From NCBI RefSeq assembly GCF_001888165.1, contig NZ_CP015455.1, forward strand, positions 2,660,001 through 2,724,000: 64,000 nt of DNA, given 5' to 3'. This stretch comes from Syntrophotalea acetylenica (lineage in GTDB: Bacteria; Desulfobacterota; Desulfuromonadia; Desulfuromonadales; Syntrophotaleaceae). Numbering within the stretch: position 1 is the first letter of the stretch; each line of letters opens with the position of its first letter. Made by a program: the position numbers and the translations under genes. Positions 35,481 to 45,497 of the stretch are shown in pieces. Under the pieces are notes generated by a model. The model did not search any database. It saw only the letters and a list, made by a program, of their open reading frames with translations, and was not told where the DNA came from.

Positions 35481-36478
35481 TCATCCGCACATGGTTCCGG
35501 ATCGGTTCATGATATAGACCCCGAACAGCCTGACAATTTGACTGTTATCGGTAAAATGAATGCGAAAAAGCCACCTTCTGAGCTGTTTCATCAGCTTTTT
35601 TGTAACAAAGGTCCTCCAAAGCAAAAAAACCGGAAACTGCCAGAAAAACCTGTAAAAGTCCGTAGTCCGAAGATATCGATAATAATCGAGCCAGAATTTA
35701 TGCAGGTGGGTGTTTGGTTTTTTAAACCACAATGTCGATCGATCGGCATAATGTATCAGTCTCGGATTATTGGCACAATCATCAAAAAACTCATTGGCGT
35801 AAAACCTGTGCTGACAAAACCTCCCCCCATTTCGATAAACGATCTCCATGACATTCCAGGAAGGTTCAAGAAATTTCACTTTTTGAAAAAAAAGCATATT
35901 TAACAAATCCTGATCCTGAAAAGTCAAATGTTCTTCATATGTATTGATCAAGACTCTTATTTTTTCAAAAACGGATTCTTTTCTTATTTTCCGAAGATTC
36001 AACAACAGAACTCCGGAATTGAAATATCGGCAGTCGTCGGGAAGATCGAGTAAACCCTTTCGGGCATCCATCATGATATTCGGATCTTCCACAACAGCCG
36101 CATAATATCCAGTAACATCGATATTGAACAATTCACCTAAACAACATCTCGCAACGACATCACAATCAAGATATATGGCTTTGTCAATATTCGGTCTTAA
36201 TTCATGAATAATGCAACGGTAGTAGCTTGCAACAGTGAAACGTTCCGAGATGGGAAAATCCTTGAAAAAATCGTTATCGACAACAATAAATTCGATTTCC
36301 GAATAAGGAAATTTTTTCACATGTTTTGTGATAACGGCCTTATTGCTCTCAGAAATCCCCCGTCAAGGACATGAAATCGAACAGGCCATTGGGAATGACG
36401 CAACACCGAGGCCATCGATACACAAAGATGCTGGGCATACCCGTCATCGCTGGCGTAGAAAACATCCATGCATTCCAC
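35481..36478 (-). CDS. Family 8 glycosyltransferase (apparent frameshift)
   Basis: Begins MDVFYASDDGYAQHLCVSMASVL, typical GT8, and breaks at five C (36357-36361); one more base gives FHVLDGGISESNKAVITKH and joins KKFPYSEIEFIVVD, with the DxD motif in AIYLDCDVVAR. Length then 332 aa from the GTG at 36478, chosen for its AGGAG; ATG 36469 is the alternative. The gene is clearly AT-richer than its neighbours, suggesting recent transfer. Likely an LPS-type or capsule sugar transferase. Confidence 0.82.
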
Positions 36479-36806
36479 GAGTGACTCCTGGTTTAAACAA
36501 AAAGCGGATCTCTCTATCAAAAACAAAACTTCATGAAGCTAGCGCTCCCCGCCGGCATCGTCAAGATTTCTAATCTCGCGACCAATCGTCCTGCCGCGCG
36601 CTGAAAACCGCCCAATGGCACTCATCCCCCCATTGAAAAAACCGGTACGAGATCTGCAATGACAGAGATGATCCATCGGCCGATGCGCATGCAAAGCGCT
36701 GCCAAGAGGCCAGGACAACTTCATTTCCGCAGACCTCGCAAAACGGCATTCATGTCAGGTTCCGGCAGGCTTGCAGGATCGCGCGGGGAGGCCTTGAGAG
36801 GACACT

Positions 36807-37169
36807 ATGCCATACAAACGTTTTGTTGTTGAACTGGGGTACGGAGCGGACCTGCACGGCGCCGATCCGACCAAGGCGGCCAAAAGAGCGGTTAAAGACG
36901 CGATTTCCCGCAGTTGCCTGTGCGGCCTGTTCGATATCGTCGGCATCAAAGACCCCGACGAGATGCATATCGCGGTGAAAATCGGATGTCCGAAGGCCAA
37001 CGAGATCGTCGCGGAAGAAGTTTTGGCCGAGATCCCCTTCGGATCCAGGGAATTTGAAGCGGTCGAAGGGGGCCTTTCGACCCGCGGCATCGAAGTGCCG
37101 GCCCTGGGTTGCGGAGACAATATCTTGGTGGCGGTCGCGTCTTTGACGGTTTCGGTGAATATCGATTGA
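36807..37169 (+). CDS. Lin0512 family protein
   Basis: 120 aa, matching by memory the small conserved family named after Listeria Lin0512: KRFVVELGYGADLHGADPTKAAKRAVKDAI, IAVKIGCP and a C-terminal GD-rich part. Function unknown; resembles a compact ring-forming alpha/beta fold. GAGAGG upstream of the ATG. Stands alone between oppositely oriented genes. Confidence 0.72.
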   Translation: MPYKRFVVELGYGADLHGADPTKAAKRAVKDAISRSCLCGLFDIVGIKDPDEMHIAVKIGCPKANEIVAEEVLAEIPFGSREFEAVEGGLSTRGIEVPALGCGDNILVAVASLTVSVNID

Positions 37170-37420
37170 GCCCGTTAGCGACAAGGCTGCGGGAAAAACG
37201 GCCTGTCGCCGCCTGGAGCCTCCTTGCGCGGTGGAATCATTCCTGCGACAACTGTTTCGTTGTTTAACAGGACACCTGTAACAACGCCGCCCCACAAATT
37301 TTTCCCGGGACTGCAAATCCGGCCCAATCGTGACGCTTCACCGTCAGTGGCGGCCAGGCCTAAGGGTTTCCGCATCGATGCATGAGCGGTGCATATCGAC
37401 GGATCGCTTTCTCTGGCACG

Positions 37421-38794
37421 TCAGGACAGGGGAAGGGAGAGTCGTGCCCGGGTACCCCGACCGACCGCGCTTTCAACGGCGACCTGTCCGCCGTGGGCAT
37501 GGATGATCGACTGCACCAGGCTCAGCCCGAGGCCGTTGCCGGGGGTTGAACGGCTCTGGTCACCCCGGAAAAAGCGGTCGTAGATCCGGGACAGGTCTTC
37601 CGCGGGAATGCCCGGTCCGTTATCGTCAATCTCCACGACAACGCTATGCTTCTCGAAAGAGGCGCTGACCTCGACCACGCCATCCGGCTGGGTAAATTTG
37701 ATAGCGTTGTCGAGCAGATTGGCGAGCGCCCGCTGAAGACATCTCCGATCGCCATGCACAATCAGGGAAGCCTCGGCGATCCGGGTTTTCAGAACGATGC
37801 CCTTATCCTGCGCAACCGGGGAATACAGTTCCGCCACGTCCTGCACCATTTCCCGGATATCCACCGGCAGGTGAGCCAGGGGCCGCAATCCCGCATCCGT
37901 CTCGGCGATTTCCAGCATGATGTTGATCATGCCGACCAGGCGGTCGCACTCTTCCACAACCGCCCCCGCCATGTCGCGATACTCCTCCAGGCTCTGATTG
38001 CCGGTCAGGGTGGTTTCCGCCAGGCCGCGCATGCGGGTCACCGGACTGCGCAGATCGTGGGCCACATTGTTGGTGACGTTCTGCAGTTCGCTGATCAGGG
38101 ACTGTATGCGGTCCTGCATGCGGTTGAAGCTGTACGTCAGATTACGAATTTCCTCGCTGCCGCCCTGCAAAACGATGCGTTGCGACAGGTCCCCGCGACT
38201 CATCTGGTCGGCGCCGCGCCGGACCCGCTGAATGCCGCTGAGGGAACTCTTCGCCGCATAAAAGCCGACCAGAATGCCTGCCAGCAGCATAACCGCAAAA
38301 GACAGGTAAAATACGCGGCGGAAGTCGCTCAGAAGCTGCTCGTCATCGCTGAGAATCTTGCCGAACTGCATGAGATGGCCGTCCCCGAGTTCCTGAAAAA
38401 AAATCCGCACCCGATCCGGATTTCCCGGGAGGTAGATGGTCTTGAAGCGCTCCCGGCGGGCCGCTTCCAGCTGCCGGGTATGTTGTGGCAGGCCCTGCCA
38501 GCGGCGGAGGTCCGAAGAGGCGACGACCTTGAATTCCGGCGAATAGACACGGATAAAAACATTCTCGTCGCCCTCGCCCTGCGTTTCGAGATATATTTCC
38601 CGCGCGAGGCCCTCCAGTCCGTTCTCCCGGTATATATCCACGCATTCACTGCCGTCGCCGCTGAATTCCGTATCGATGCGGTGCAGCAGATTGGTTTCCA
38701 GGTTGTTGTCGATCGTCTCGAAAACCGCCAGCGACAGCACGGCGAAAAGGAGGGTGTAGAAGAACGTCAGACGCGCGGCAAGAGTACGGAACAT
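37421..38794 (-). CDS. Sensor histidine kinase (OmpR-system type)
   Basis: 457 aa. Membrane helices at about 8-27 and 161-181 enclose a periplasmic sensor domain; then HAMP, a HisKA dimerisation helix with H246 in NNVAHDLRSPVTRMRGL, N-box ANLLDNAIKF and ATP-lid motifs DNGPGIP and GNGLGLSLV. Layout and partner resemble CusS-type kinases, but the sensor domain does not reveal the signal. It starts 1 nt after the response regulator gene, so the two are coupled. Confidence 0.92.
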   Translation of the reverse strand: MFRTLAARLTFFYTLLFAVLSLAVFETIDNNLETNLLHRIDTEFSGDGSECVDIYRENGLEGLAREIYLETQGEGDENVFIRVYSPEFKVVASSDLRRWQGLPQHTRQLEAARRERFKTIYLPGNPDRVRIFFQELGDGHLMQFGKILSDDEQLLSDFRRVFYLSFAVMLLAGILVGFYAAKSSLSGIQRVRRGADQMSRGDLSQRIVLQGGSEEIRNLTYSFNRMQDRIQSLISELQNVTNNVAHDLRSPVTRMRGLAETTLTGNQSLEEYRDMAGAVVEECDRLVGMINIMLEIAETDAGLRPLAHLPVDIREMVQDVAELYSPVAQDKGIVLKTRIAEASLIVHGDRRCLQRALANLLDNAIKFTQPDGVVEVSASFEKHSVVVEIDDNGPGIPAEDLSRIYDRFFRGDQSRSTPGNGLGLSLVQSIIHAHGGQVAVESAVGRGTRARLSLPLS

Positions 38795-38795
38795 G

Positions 38796-39473
38796 CTAGG
38801 TTTTATCCTCGAGGAGATAGCCTGCCCCGCGCACGGTATGGATCAGCTTGCGGAACCGCGGCAGATCGACCTTGTCGCGCAGGCGGCAGATGCGGGATTC
38901 GACCACATTGCTTTCCGGGTCGAAGTTATAATCCCAGACGTGCTCCATGAGCATGGTTTTGGAAACCACCCGCCCTTCGTTGCGCATCAGGTAGGCCAGC
39001 AGCGAAAACTCCCGCTGCTGCAGTTCGATTTCAATACCTCCACGAAAAACCTTGCGCCGCACCAGATCCAGGGTCAGATCGGCGACGCTCAGGGTGGTCG
39101 GTTTCTCCTGGGCCTGGCTTCTGCGCAACAGGGCCTGGACGCGGGTCAGCAATTCGGTAAAAGCGAAGGGCTTGACCAGGTAGTCGTCGCCTCCGGTCTG
39201 CAGGCCACGGACCCGATCATCGACGGTTTTCTTGGCACTGAGAACCAGAATCGGCGTATTGATGCGCTGCTGGCGCAGCCGCTCGATCAGCGAAAGGCCA
39301 TCCAGTTTGGGCAGCATGATATCGACCACGGCGACATCGTAACCACCGTTCTCCGCCATCAGCAGTCCTTCCATGCCGTCCACGGCACTGTCCACCACAA
39401 ACCCGGCCTGGTTGAAACCTTTCCTGATGAACTGGGCGGTTCGCACATCGTCTTCCACCAGCAGTATCCGCAT
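38796..39473 (-). CDS. OmpR-family response regulator
   Basis: 225 aa. Receiver domain with acidic pocket VEDD at 7-10, phosphoacceptor D51 in VVDIMLPKLDG and the LVKPF lysine; C-terminal winged helix (VFRGGIEIELQQREFSLLAYLMRNEGRVVSK, RICRLRDKVD). First gene of the two-component operon. The sulfatase gene next to it lies upstream on the same strand but is closed by a terminator, so a regulatory link is only possible, not shown. Confidence 0.93.
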   Translation of the reverse strand: MRILLVEDDVRTAQFIRKGFNQAGFVVDSAVDGMEGLLMAENGGYDVAVVDIMLPKLDGLSLIERLRQQRINTPILVLSAKKTVDDRVRGLQTGGDDYLVKPFAFTELLTRVQALLRRSQAQEKPTTLSVADLTLDLVRRKVFRGGIEIELQQREFSLLAYLMRNEGRVVSKTMLMEHVWDYNFDPESNVVESRICRLRDKVDLPRFRKLIHTVRGAGYLLEDKT

Positions 39474-39499
39474 GGTCCTCCCCCGTGTTTCGGCCTCAA

Positions 39500-39532
39500 T
39501 AAAAAGCGACGGGGAGCGGAGAACCGCTCCCC
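39500..39532 (-). terminator. Terminator of the sulfatase gene
   Basis: Perfect 9-bp stem GGGGAGCGG/CCGCTCCCC with loop AGAA; on the minus strand GTCGCTTTTT follows. About 90 nt after the sulfatase stop, before the response-regulator gene. Confidence 0.82.
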
Positions 39533-39620
39533 GGGTCCTATTTTAGGGCCTCTTGCCGGGGATTGCAAAGGGGGAATGGCGCAGGCGTGGCGCTCGCCAG
39601 AGATCTGTGGCGACATGCGC

Positions 39621-41678
39621 TCACTTTTTCCGGTTGCCGGTTTGGGCCAGCGCCCTGGAGTCGCTGTTCACCCGGACCTGCTCCAGGGAATGCTCGCCAA
39701 GGGCATACTGCTGGTTCCGGTAAGCCAGGCTCGGCCAGAGCGCGGTGGCGAGAGCATCCCTGACCAGTTCCGGATCCGGATGAACGACGGGCAGAAGCGT
39801 GCCGGCGCTGTAGGTAAACTGCCGGGATGGTTTGTCGGCCGCATGCACCACCACCTGGTCGCCAAGCATATAGGCATGGGTCGTTCCGTATTGCATGATG
39901 GCACGGCCGGGAAAATCCCCGGGAAGCTGCAACAGATCGTGCCCCGGCATGGGGTGCTCCGAATGCAGGCCCATCATTGACAAAAGGGTTGGCGCCAGAT
40001 CGGCCTGACTGGCGATCTTACGGTATACGGCAGGCTCGACGCCTCCGCCCAGAATCAGGCCGGGGATATGGAAGTGCTCTATCGGAATCAGGCTGGGTCC
40101 CTTGACGACATCGTCGTGGTCAGCAACCACCAGAAACAGGGTATTGTCCCAGTATTTCGAGGCGCGGGCTTTGCGAAAAAACTCGCCCAGCGCGTAATCG
40201 GCATAACGGATCGCATTGGCAACTGTGCCTTTTCCCGCCGTCAGGTTTGCAGCCGGACTTTCCGGAAGGTCGTAGGGAGAGTGATTGGAAGAGGTGAAGA
40301 CCAGGGCGAAGAAAGGATTGTCGTCATGGCGATCGAATTCCTCGTCGGCACGTTTGAACAGGTCACCGTCCGAAACCCCCCAGGTGCCCCGGAAATCCGG
40401 GGCCGGATAGTCGTTTTCATCGATCACCCGGTCAAACCCGTTGGCCAGAAGAAAGCCGCGCATGTTGTCGAAATGACTCTCCCCACCGTAGATGAAATCA
40501 CTTTTGTAACCGGCGGTCTTCAATATGCGGGCGATGGTGAAAAAGTTGTTCTGCGACAGTCCCAGCTTCACCACGCTGCGCGACGGACTGGGATAAAAGC
40601 CGGTAACAACCGCTTCGATACCGCGTACCGAGCGGGTTCCCGTCGCATAAAGCTGCTTGAACCACAATCCTTGCCCGGCCAACTTATCCAGCTCAGGGGT
40701 ATAGGGTCTGCCACCAAGGGCACCTACGTACTGCGCTCCCAGGCTCTCCTCCAGAATGATGACCAGATTCATCGGCCGCTGCCGCACAGCCAGGGGTTTT
40801 TGCCGATGCAGCGTGGGAATTTCGTCAGAGACGAAGGCGTCCGGGGGCAGCAGCATGCCGCGCCGAATGCGCTGTACGACTTCCTGCTGCGGCATTTTCG
40901 GGTAGATTCTGGTTTTGCCTGTCTCGTCCTTCAGACGATAGATCGCATAAAGCACCGAATAGGCGGAATTGAGACACAGTTCATTGACCAGGTGATCGCT
41001 GGAAAACGCCGCCGTACTGGGGTTGGCGGGGCGGTGATCGAAACTGTTGCGCCCACCGATCAGCAGCAGGCAAAGAATCAGAGGGAACACCACCAGGCGC
41101 TTGCCGAGGCTCCACTGCCGCACCGGCATGACAGACGGCCGGAAGATCCTGCGAACAGCGGCAGTCACCACCGCTGTCAACAGCAGCGCGATCAGTAGCT
41201 GAATTCTGAACCCGCCCCAGATGGTCAAGGCCACCTCTTTGGGATGATTGAGGTATTCGACAAACAGGCGGTTGGGGCGAAGATCGTACTGCAGGATAAA
41301 GGATGGGGTAGCCGCCTCCATGAACACCATAAAAACGATCCAGAAGGACAGCCATGCCGAGGCCAGTTTCTGCCAGAGTGACCCGCCGTTCAATTGCACC
41401 GGAAACAGAAACAGCCCTAAAGCGACCGGCACCAGCAGGTAGCAGAGCAGGATCATGTCCATGCGGATACCGTAACCGAGCACCTTCCAGAGTCCGTCGA
41501 CGGCCTGTACCCGCGGCCATTGCCAGAGGACCATGCCCAGACGCGTCAAACTGAGCAGCGGTATGGCAACCGCCAGAAATTTCACCAGCGGACGCAGCGG
41601 TCCGACCACATCCAAAGCCGCGCAGCAGCAACGAGCGGGCAGTTTGGCTGTCCTGTCAAAGAACCTCGGTTCTGGCAT
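39621..41678 (-). CDS. LTA-synthase-like membrane sulfatase family protein
   Basis: 685 aa, about five N-terminal membrane helices (residues 25-210) followed by a periplasmic alkaline-phosphatase-fold domain: VIILEESLGAQYVG with the metal-binding E, a candidate nucleophile threonine in YATGTRSVRGIEA, FIYGGESHFDNMRGF and VVADHDDV. In gram-negatives such proteins add phosphoethanolamine or phosphoglycerol to envelope glycans. Start at the ATG with GAGGGA upstream; 20 more residues are open before it. Confidence 0.85.
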   Translation of the reverse strand: MPEPRFFDRTAKLPARCCCAALDVVGPLRPLVKFLAVAIPLLSLTRLGMVLWQWPRVQAVDGLWKVLGYGIRMDMILLCYLLVPVALGLFLFPVQLNGGSLWQKLASAWLSFWIVFMVFMEAATPSFILQYDLRPNRLFVEYLNHPKEVALTIWGGFRIQLLIALLLTAVVTAAVRRIFRPSVMPVRQWSLGKRLVVFPLILCLLLIGGRNSFDHRPANPSTAAFSSDHLVNELCLNSAYSVLYAIYRLKDETGKTRIYPKMPQQEVVQRIRRGMLLPPDAFVSDEIPTLHRQKPLAVRQRPMNLVIILEESLGAQYVGALGGRPYTPELDKLAGQGLWFKQLYATGTRSVRGIEAVVTGFYPSPSRSVVKLGLSQNNFFTIARILKTAGYKSDFIYGGESHFDNMRGFLLANGFDRVIDENDYPAPDFRGTWGVSDGDLFKRADEEFDRHDDNPFFALVFTSSNHSPYDLPESPAANLTAGKGTVANAIRYADYALGEFFRKARASKYWDNTLFLVVADHDDVVKGPSLIPIEHFHIPGLILGGGVEPAVYRKIASQADLAPTLLSMMGLHSEHPMPGHDLLQLPGDFPGRAIMQYGTTHAYMLGDQVVVHAADKPSRQFTYSAGTLLPVVHPDPELVRDALATALWPSLAYRNQQYALGEHSLEQVRVNSDSRALAQTGNRKK

Positions 41679-41800
41679 GGCTATTTTCCCTCGAAATAGA
41701 TGCTGCGGGAGATGCAAGCAACGATTTCCACCGGCCAAATTGTGCTACCCGACGGAATGGACCGTATTCTTTTCAGGAAAATAGCAAACCAAAGTGACCT

Positions 41801-41835
41801 CAAGATGACGGTAACATTACCATTTGGTCATCTTG
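41801..41835. repeat. Nested inverted repeat between two leftward genes
   Basis: CAAGATGAC (41801-41809) and GTCATCTTG (41827-41835) enclose a second small palindrome GGTAA-CA-TTACC. It lies downstream of the flavodoxin-ferredoxin gene and upstream of the sulfatase gene; no T-run follows, so an operator is as likely as a terminator. Confidence 0.55.
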
Positions 41836-41871
41836 GGCCAAAATCCGGGCAAGACGCACAGATGAATCGGG

Positions 41872-42648
41872 CTACAGAAAAAACCGGGGCGCTTTGGGCG
41901 TTCCGCACTGATCGTGGAGACGTTCCCGCAATGCCACGATGCCTGGCGGGTTCAGGGTGCGGGCGCCGGTTTTGCAGGCTTTGACACAGGCACAGCACCA
42001 GATGCAGCCCGCGGCATCGGTCGTCACCCTGGCGGCAACTCGGATCGCCCCCGCCGGACAAGCCGTCGCACATGCACCACACAGGGTGCATGCAGCGCTG
42101 TCGGTCTCCGGCGCCATCTTACCCGCTTTCATCCCTTCGCGGTAAGGGGTTTGGCCATCGATCATCGGCGTATCGAGGGCGCCGCGCGCGATTTTAGCCG
42201 CGACCCGTTCGCCGAAGACTGCAGCAAGTTTCAGGTCGTCCCCGTCGGGTCGGCCGGTGGCGATGGGCAGAGTCGAGGTGGAAAAGGAGTGCTCACCGAT
42301 GAACGCGGCTGCGGCAATGACCTTGAAACCCTTTGCGGTTGCGACATCGCGCAGTTCGACGAGGGCATCCTCGAAGGCACGGTTGCCGTAAACCGCCACC
42401 AACACGGCAGGCACGCCGCACGAAGAAATACCTCGCAGGCGCCGCAGAAAAAGCTCCGGTACCCGGCCGGCGTACACCGGAACGCCGATGATCGCCGCGC
42501 CGTCCTTCAGTACGGCTTCAGGCATTGCGTCCGGCAGCGTCAGATCATAAGTCGTCGTCTGCCCCGCGCCCATGCCCCCGGCAATGCCGGTGACTGTTTT
42601 ACGGGTGGTACCGGTCGGAGAAAAATAAATCAGGTGAAGCTTCGGCAT
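41872..42648 (-). CDS. EFR1-type flavodoxin-ferredoxin fusion protein
   Basis: 258 aa. Flavodoxin-like N-terminus (KLHLIYFSPTGTTRKTV binds FMN phosphate; GAAIIGVPVYAGRVP) and two C-terminal 4Fe-4S motifs, CTLCGACATACPAGA and CIWCCACVKACKTGA. Of two close ATGs, 42648 is chosen because GGAGGG lies 7 nt away; it is only 1 nt from the other. Probably an internal electron carrier for a reductase not seen here. Divergent from an AraC-type regulator with a gap of about 170 nt, a common regulator/target layout. Confidence 0.88.
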   Translation of the reverse strand: MPKLHLIYFSPTGTTRKTVTGIAGGMGAGQTTTYDLTLPDAMPEAVLKDGAAIIGVPVYAGRVPELFLRRLRGISSCGVPAVLVAVYGNRAFEDALVELRDVATAKGFKVIAAAAFIGEHSFSTSTLPIATGRPDGDDLKLAAVFGERVAAKIARGALDTPMIDGQTPYREGMKAGKMAPETDSAACTLCGACATACPAGAIRVAARVTTDAAGCIWCCACVKACKTGARTLNPPGIVALRERLHDQCGTPKAPRFFL

Positions 42649-42814
42649 GAACATTCCCTCCTGTTTTCGTTTTGGTTTATGCCATGATGCATTTTCTAAA
42701 GGCCGGCTCCCTGCACCCAGCCTCGTCAAAAATCACAGGTTTTCATCAAACATACGGATAAAACCTGGAAGGATCTTGCACCAGGCCGGCACATTATGGG
42801 AAGCTGAAACACGC

Positions 42815-43885
42815 ATGCAACCCTACTATATCCTGAAAAAATCCGCAGGAGTACCAGGCATGGCCGGAATCTCGATCCAAGGGCAGGACATGACAAGCGA
42901 TGTTGCAGGCCGCAAAAACACAACGCCTGTCGCCCGGAGCTGCTGTTGCGCCGGGGTGACCATTCTGGATCCTCCGGAAGAAATAAAGGTGCGCGAGACA
43001 CGATTACGGGAAGGGCTCTGGCTGAGCACCGTGGATATCAGCCCCGCGGCCGGTATCCGCTTCCGCTACGAAAAGAGGCATGCTTGCATCGACTTCGGCA
43101 TTGTTCTGGCCGGGGACATGCGCAACAGCTTCCGGGGTGCGTCACCCGCGAAAAGAGAAATATACAACAGCCCCGGCCAGGGAGGCATCGCCTTTTTGCC
43201 ATATGCCGAGGGCGTTGTCGAAATCCCGGCGCAACGCAGCATGCGGATCCTGCATGTGCATATGGAGCGGCAGGCGCTGAGCGCTCTGCTGGAGGGCGAA
43301 CAGGATCTGATCCCGGCCGACTTCCGGCGGGTTGTCGAAGGAACGGCGACCGAAGGTTATTTCTGCCAGGGCGAAATGGACCCGGCGGCCCGCATCGTCG
43401 CCTGCCAGCTCTCCAACGGCCCTTTGCCCGGCATGCCCGGCCGCCTGTTTCTGGAAGGCAAGGCACTGGAACTCATCTCCCTGCAGCTGGCCTGGCTCGG
43501 AACCTGCAAAGGGCGCGCGACCCACCGCACCGCCCTGCGTCCGGCGGACCGTGAGCGCCTTCTCACCGCCCGGGAAATCCTGCTGCGGGATCCGGCCTGT
43601 CCGCCGGCTTTGCCGGAGCTGGCCCGGCAGGTAGGCATGGGAGTGAACAGGCTGGGAGCCGGCTTCCGGGAGTTGTTCGGCACCACGGTATACGGCCAAC
43701 TCCGGGAACACCAGATGCAGCAGGCCAGGCTGCTGTTCGAGCAGGGTGAACTGAACGTCAGCCAGGTAGCGTGGACCGTGGGCTATACCAACGTCAGTCA
43801 TTTCAGCGCCGCCTTCAAAAAACGCTTCGGCGTGCTCCCCAAAACCTTCCTCAAATCCGCCCGGGTCAGCATCCCGCTTCCTTGA
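42815..43885 (+). CDS. AraC family transcriptional regulator (PchR-like)
   Basis: 356 aa. The C-terminal two-helix-turn-helix domain is clear: LPELARQVGMGVNRLGAGFRE and LNVSQVAWTVGYTNVSHFSAAFKKRFGVLPKTF. The N-terminal 250 residues have the layout of PchR-like sensors that bind siderophores or other small molecules. The start is uncertain: ATG 42815, or ATG 42860 with AGGAG 8 nt upstream, which has the better ribosome site. It may control itself and the divergent flavodoxin-ferredoxin gene. Confidence 0.88.
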   Translation: MQPYYILKKSAGVPGMAGISIQGQDMTSDVAGRKNTTPVARSCCCAGVTILDPPEEIKVRETRLREGLWLSTVDISPAAGIRFRYEKRHACIDFGIVLAGDMRNSFRGASPAKREIYNSPGQGGIAFLPYAEGVVEIPAQRSMRILHVHMERQALSALLEGEQDLIPADFRRVVEGTATEGYFCQGEMDPAARIVACQLSNGPLPGMPGRLFLEGKALELISLQLAWLGTCKGRATHRTALRPADRERLLTAREILLRDPACPPALPELARQVGMGVNRLGAGFRELFGTTVYGQLREHQMQQARLLFEQGELNVSQVAWTVGYTNVSHFSAAFKKRFGVLPKTFLKSARVSIPLP

Positions 43886-44202
43886 TCCGCCTTTTTTCAG
43901 CAATGACGTATCTGCAAAACCTTGCCGGATAGCAATCCTCTTTTTTCTCCATTCACCTGCTCCGCCTGATCCTTCGGCCATTCCTGGCTCCTTTCAGGTT
44001 CCCGCCGCTTTCGCTTGCTGGAAAATCATACCTGCCGTCGATTCCGTTATCCGGGCAAAAACCGACGTGTGTCACGGGGCAGAAAAAGTGCCTCTCCGGG
44101 CAGAATAGGGCCACTGTGCGGCACTATACTCTGCTGACATCGGATATTTCATCCGGCGGAGCAACCCTTATTTTTCCCATGGCAAAAACAACGGAGCACA
44201 CC
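43886..44202. other. 317-bp spacer, no gene seen
   Basis: Lies between the AraC gene and the methyltransferase gene on the same strand. No convincing open frame with a ribosome site and no strong stem with T-run. Probably holds the promoter of the downstream operon. Confidence 0.5.
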
Positions 44203-44825
44203 ATGAGCGAATCGGAAAACTCCCGCACCGGCACCCCTTCCGCACCCCAACAGCAACCTTGCATACCGCTTGACCCGATGCACAACGGCCATCCTGGAAG
44301 CAGGTCTTCGGAACCGTACCTGGACAAAAACGCCATCCTCGAAGCCTTGGCAATCCGACCCGGCCAGATCATCGTGGACGCAGGCTGCGGCAGCGGCTAT
44401 ATGACAAGGCTGTTCGCCCGCGCTCTGGGTGGCGCGGGCCGTGTCTATGCCATCGACCGGACGGCGCCGGAAATATCGGATGACGAGGAAACGCCCGCGA
44501 GCGCCGTCATTTATCCGTTAACAGCCGACATTACCACCGTCATTCCCCTGCCGTCCGGGTTTGTCGATCTGATCTACTTATCCAACGTGTTTCATATCTT
44601 TTCCGAAGACCAGGTGGGGGATTCAATCGGCAGGTGCGGCGTCTGCTGAAGCCGGGCGGCCGCCTGGCCATTGTGGATTTGGTTAAGCGACCAACGCCCA
44701 TCGGCCCTCCCCTGGACATGCGCCGGTCGCCGCAAGAACTGCAGGGACTGATCGACCTGGCGCCCGCCGGCCTGTTCGAAGTTGGAGAGTACTTCTACCT
44801 GCAGCTTTTTGGAAAGAAAGATTAG
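44203..44825 (+). CDS. Class I SAM-dependent methyltransferase (apparent frameshift)
   Basis: 207 aa if one base is added to five G at 44616-44620. Motif I IIVDAGCGSGYMTRLFA, motif II-like VYAIDR and post I; after the break the other frame gives GFNRQVRRLLKPGGRLAIVD, the usual motif III region. Start at the ATG with GGAG 6 nt upstream. Substrate unknown. The RND gene fragment begins 4 nt after its stop, so the two belong to one operon. Confidence 0.8.
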
Positions 44826-44829
44826 GTAT

Positions 44830-45497
44830 ATGAATAACCTGAAAAACCTTCTGATCAATTTTGCCATTCGTCATTACCGTCTGGCCACCGCAGGCGTGTT
44901 GATGTTGACCCTGGCGGCCGGTGTGTTTTTGCCGCAGGTCACGATCGATACCGACCCCGAGAACATGCTGGCGCACAGCGAACCGGCGCGGATCTTTCAC
45001 AACCAGACAAAAAAACGCTTTGATCTGTGCGATACCGTGGTGCTGGGTATTGTCAACGAGCAACACCCGGACGGTGTGTTCAACCCGGCCACCCTGCGGC
45101 GTATTGACGAATTGACCGCTTTCGCCAAAACCCTGCGCTGGCCGGATGCAGACCATCCAGACCGCACCGTCGGGGTCATCGAGGTGGACATGATCGCGCC
45201 GTCCCTGGTCGATCACATCAGTCAGGGCGGATCAGGCACGCTACGCTTCGACTGGCTCATGGCTCATCCGCCGCGCACCCGGCAAGAAGCGCTGGCCCTG
45301 CGGAACAGGGCCCTTTCCAACCCGCTGCTGCTCAAACACATGGTGTCCGGGGACGGCAAGGCCATCTGCCTCTATCTGCCCCTGACGGACAAGCTGCTCA
45401 GCTACCGGGTCTATACCGAGCTCAACAAAAAAATCGCTCGGATGGGTGGCAACGAGTCCTACCACATCACCGGCCTGCCGGTGGCCGAGGGCGCCTG
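44830..45497 (+). pseudogene. RND/MMPL-family transporter, N-terminal fragment
   Basis: About 220 residues: membrane helix 1 (RHYRLATAGVLMLTLAAGVFL), then IDTDPENMLAHSEPARIFHNQTKKRFD and the start of the periplasmic loop up to YHITGLPVAEG, where helix 2 should follow. Instead the sequence passes directly into a DUF1302-like gene in another frame. The open frame continues to a stop at 45570, but those residues are not family-like. Remnant of an RND exporter of roughly 800-900 aa. Confidence 0.78.

Noticed and set aside
36539-36724. 61-residue minus-strand frame between the GT8 and Lin0512 genes
   Set aside because: No ribosome site or recognisable protein features.
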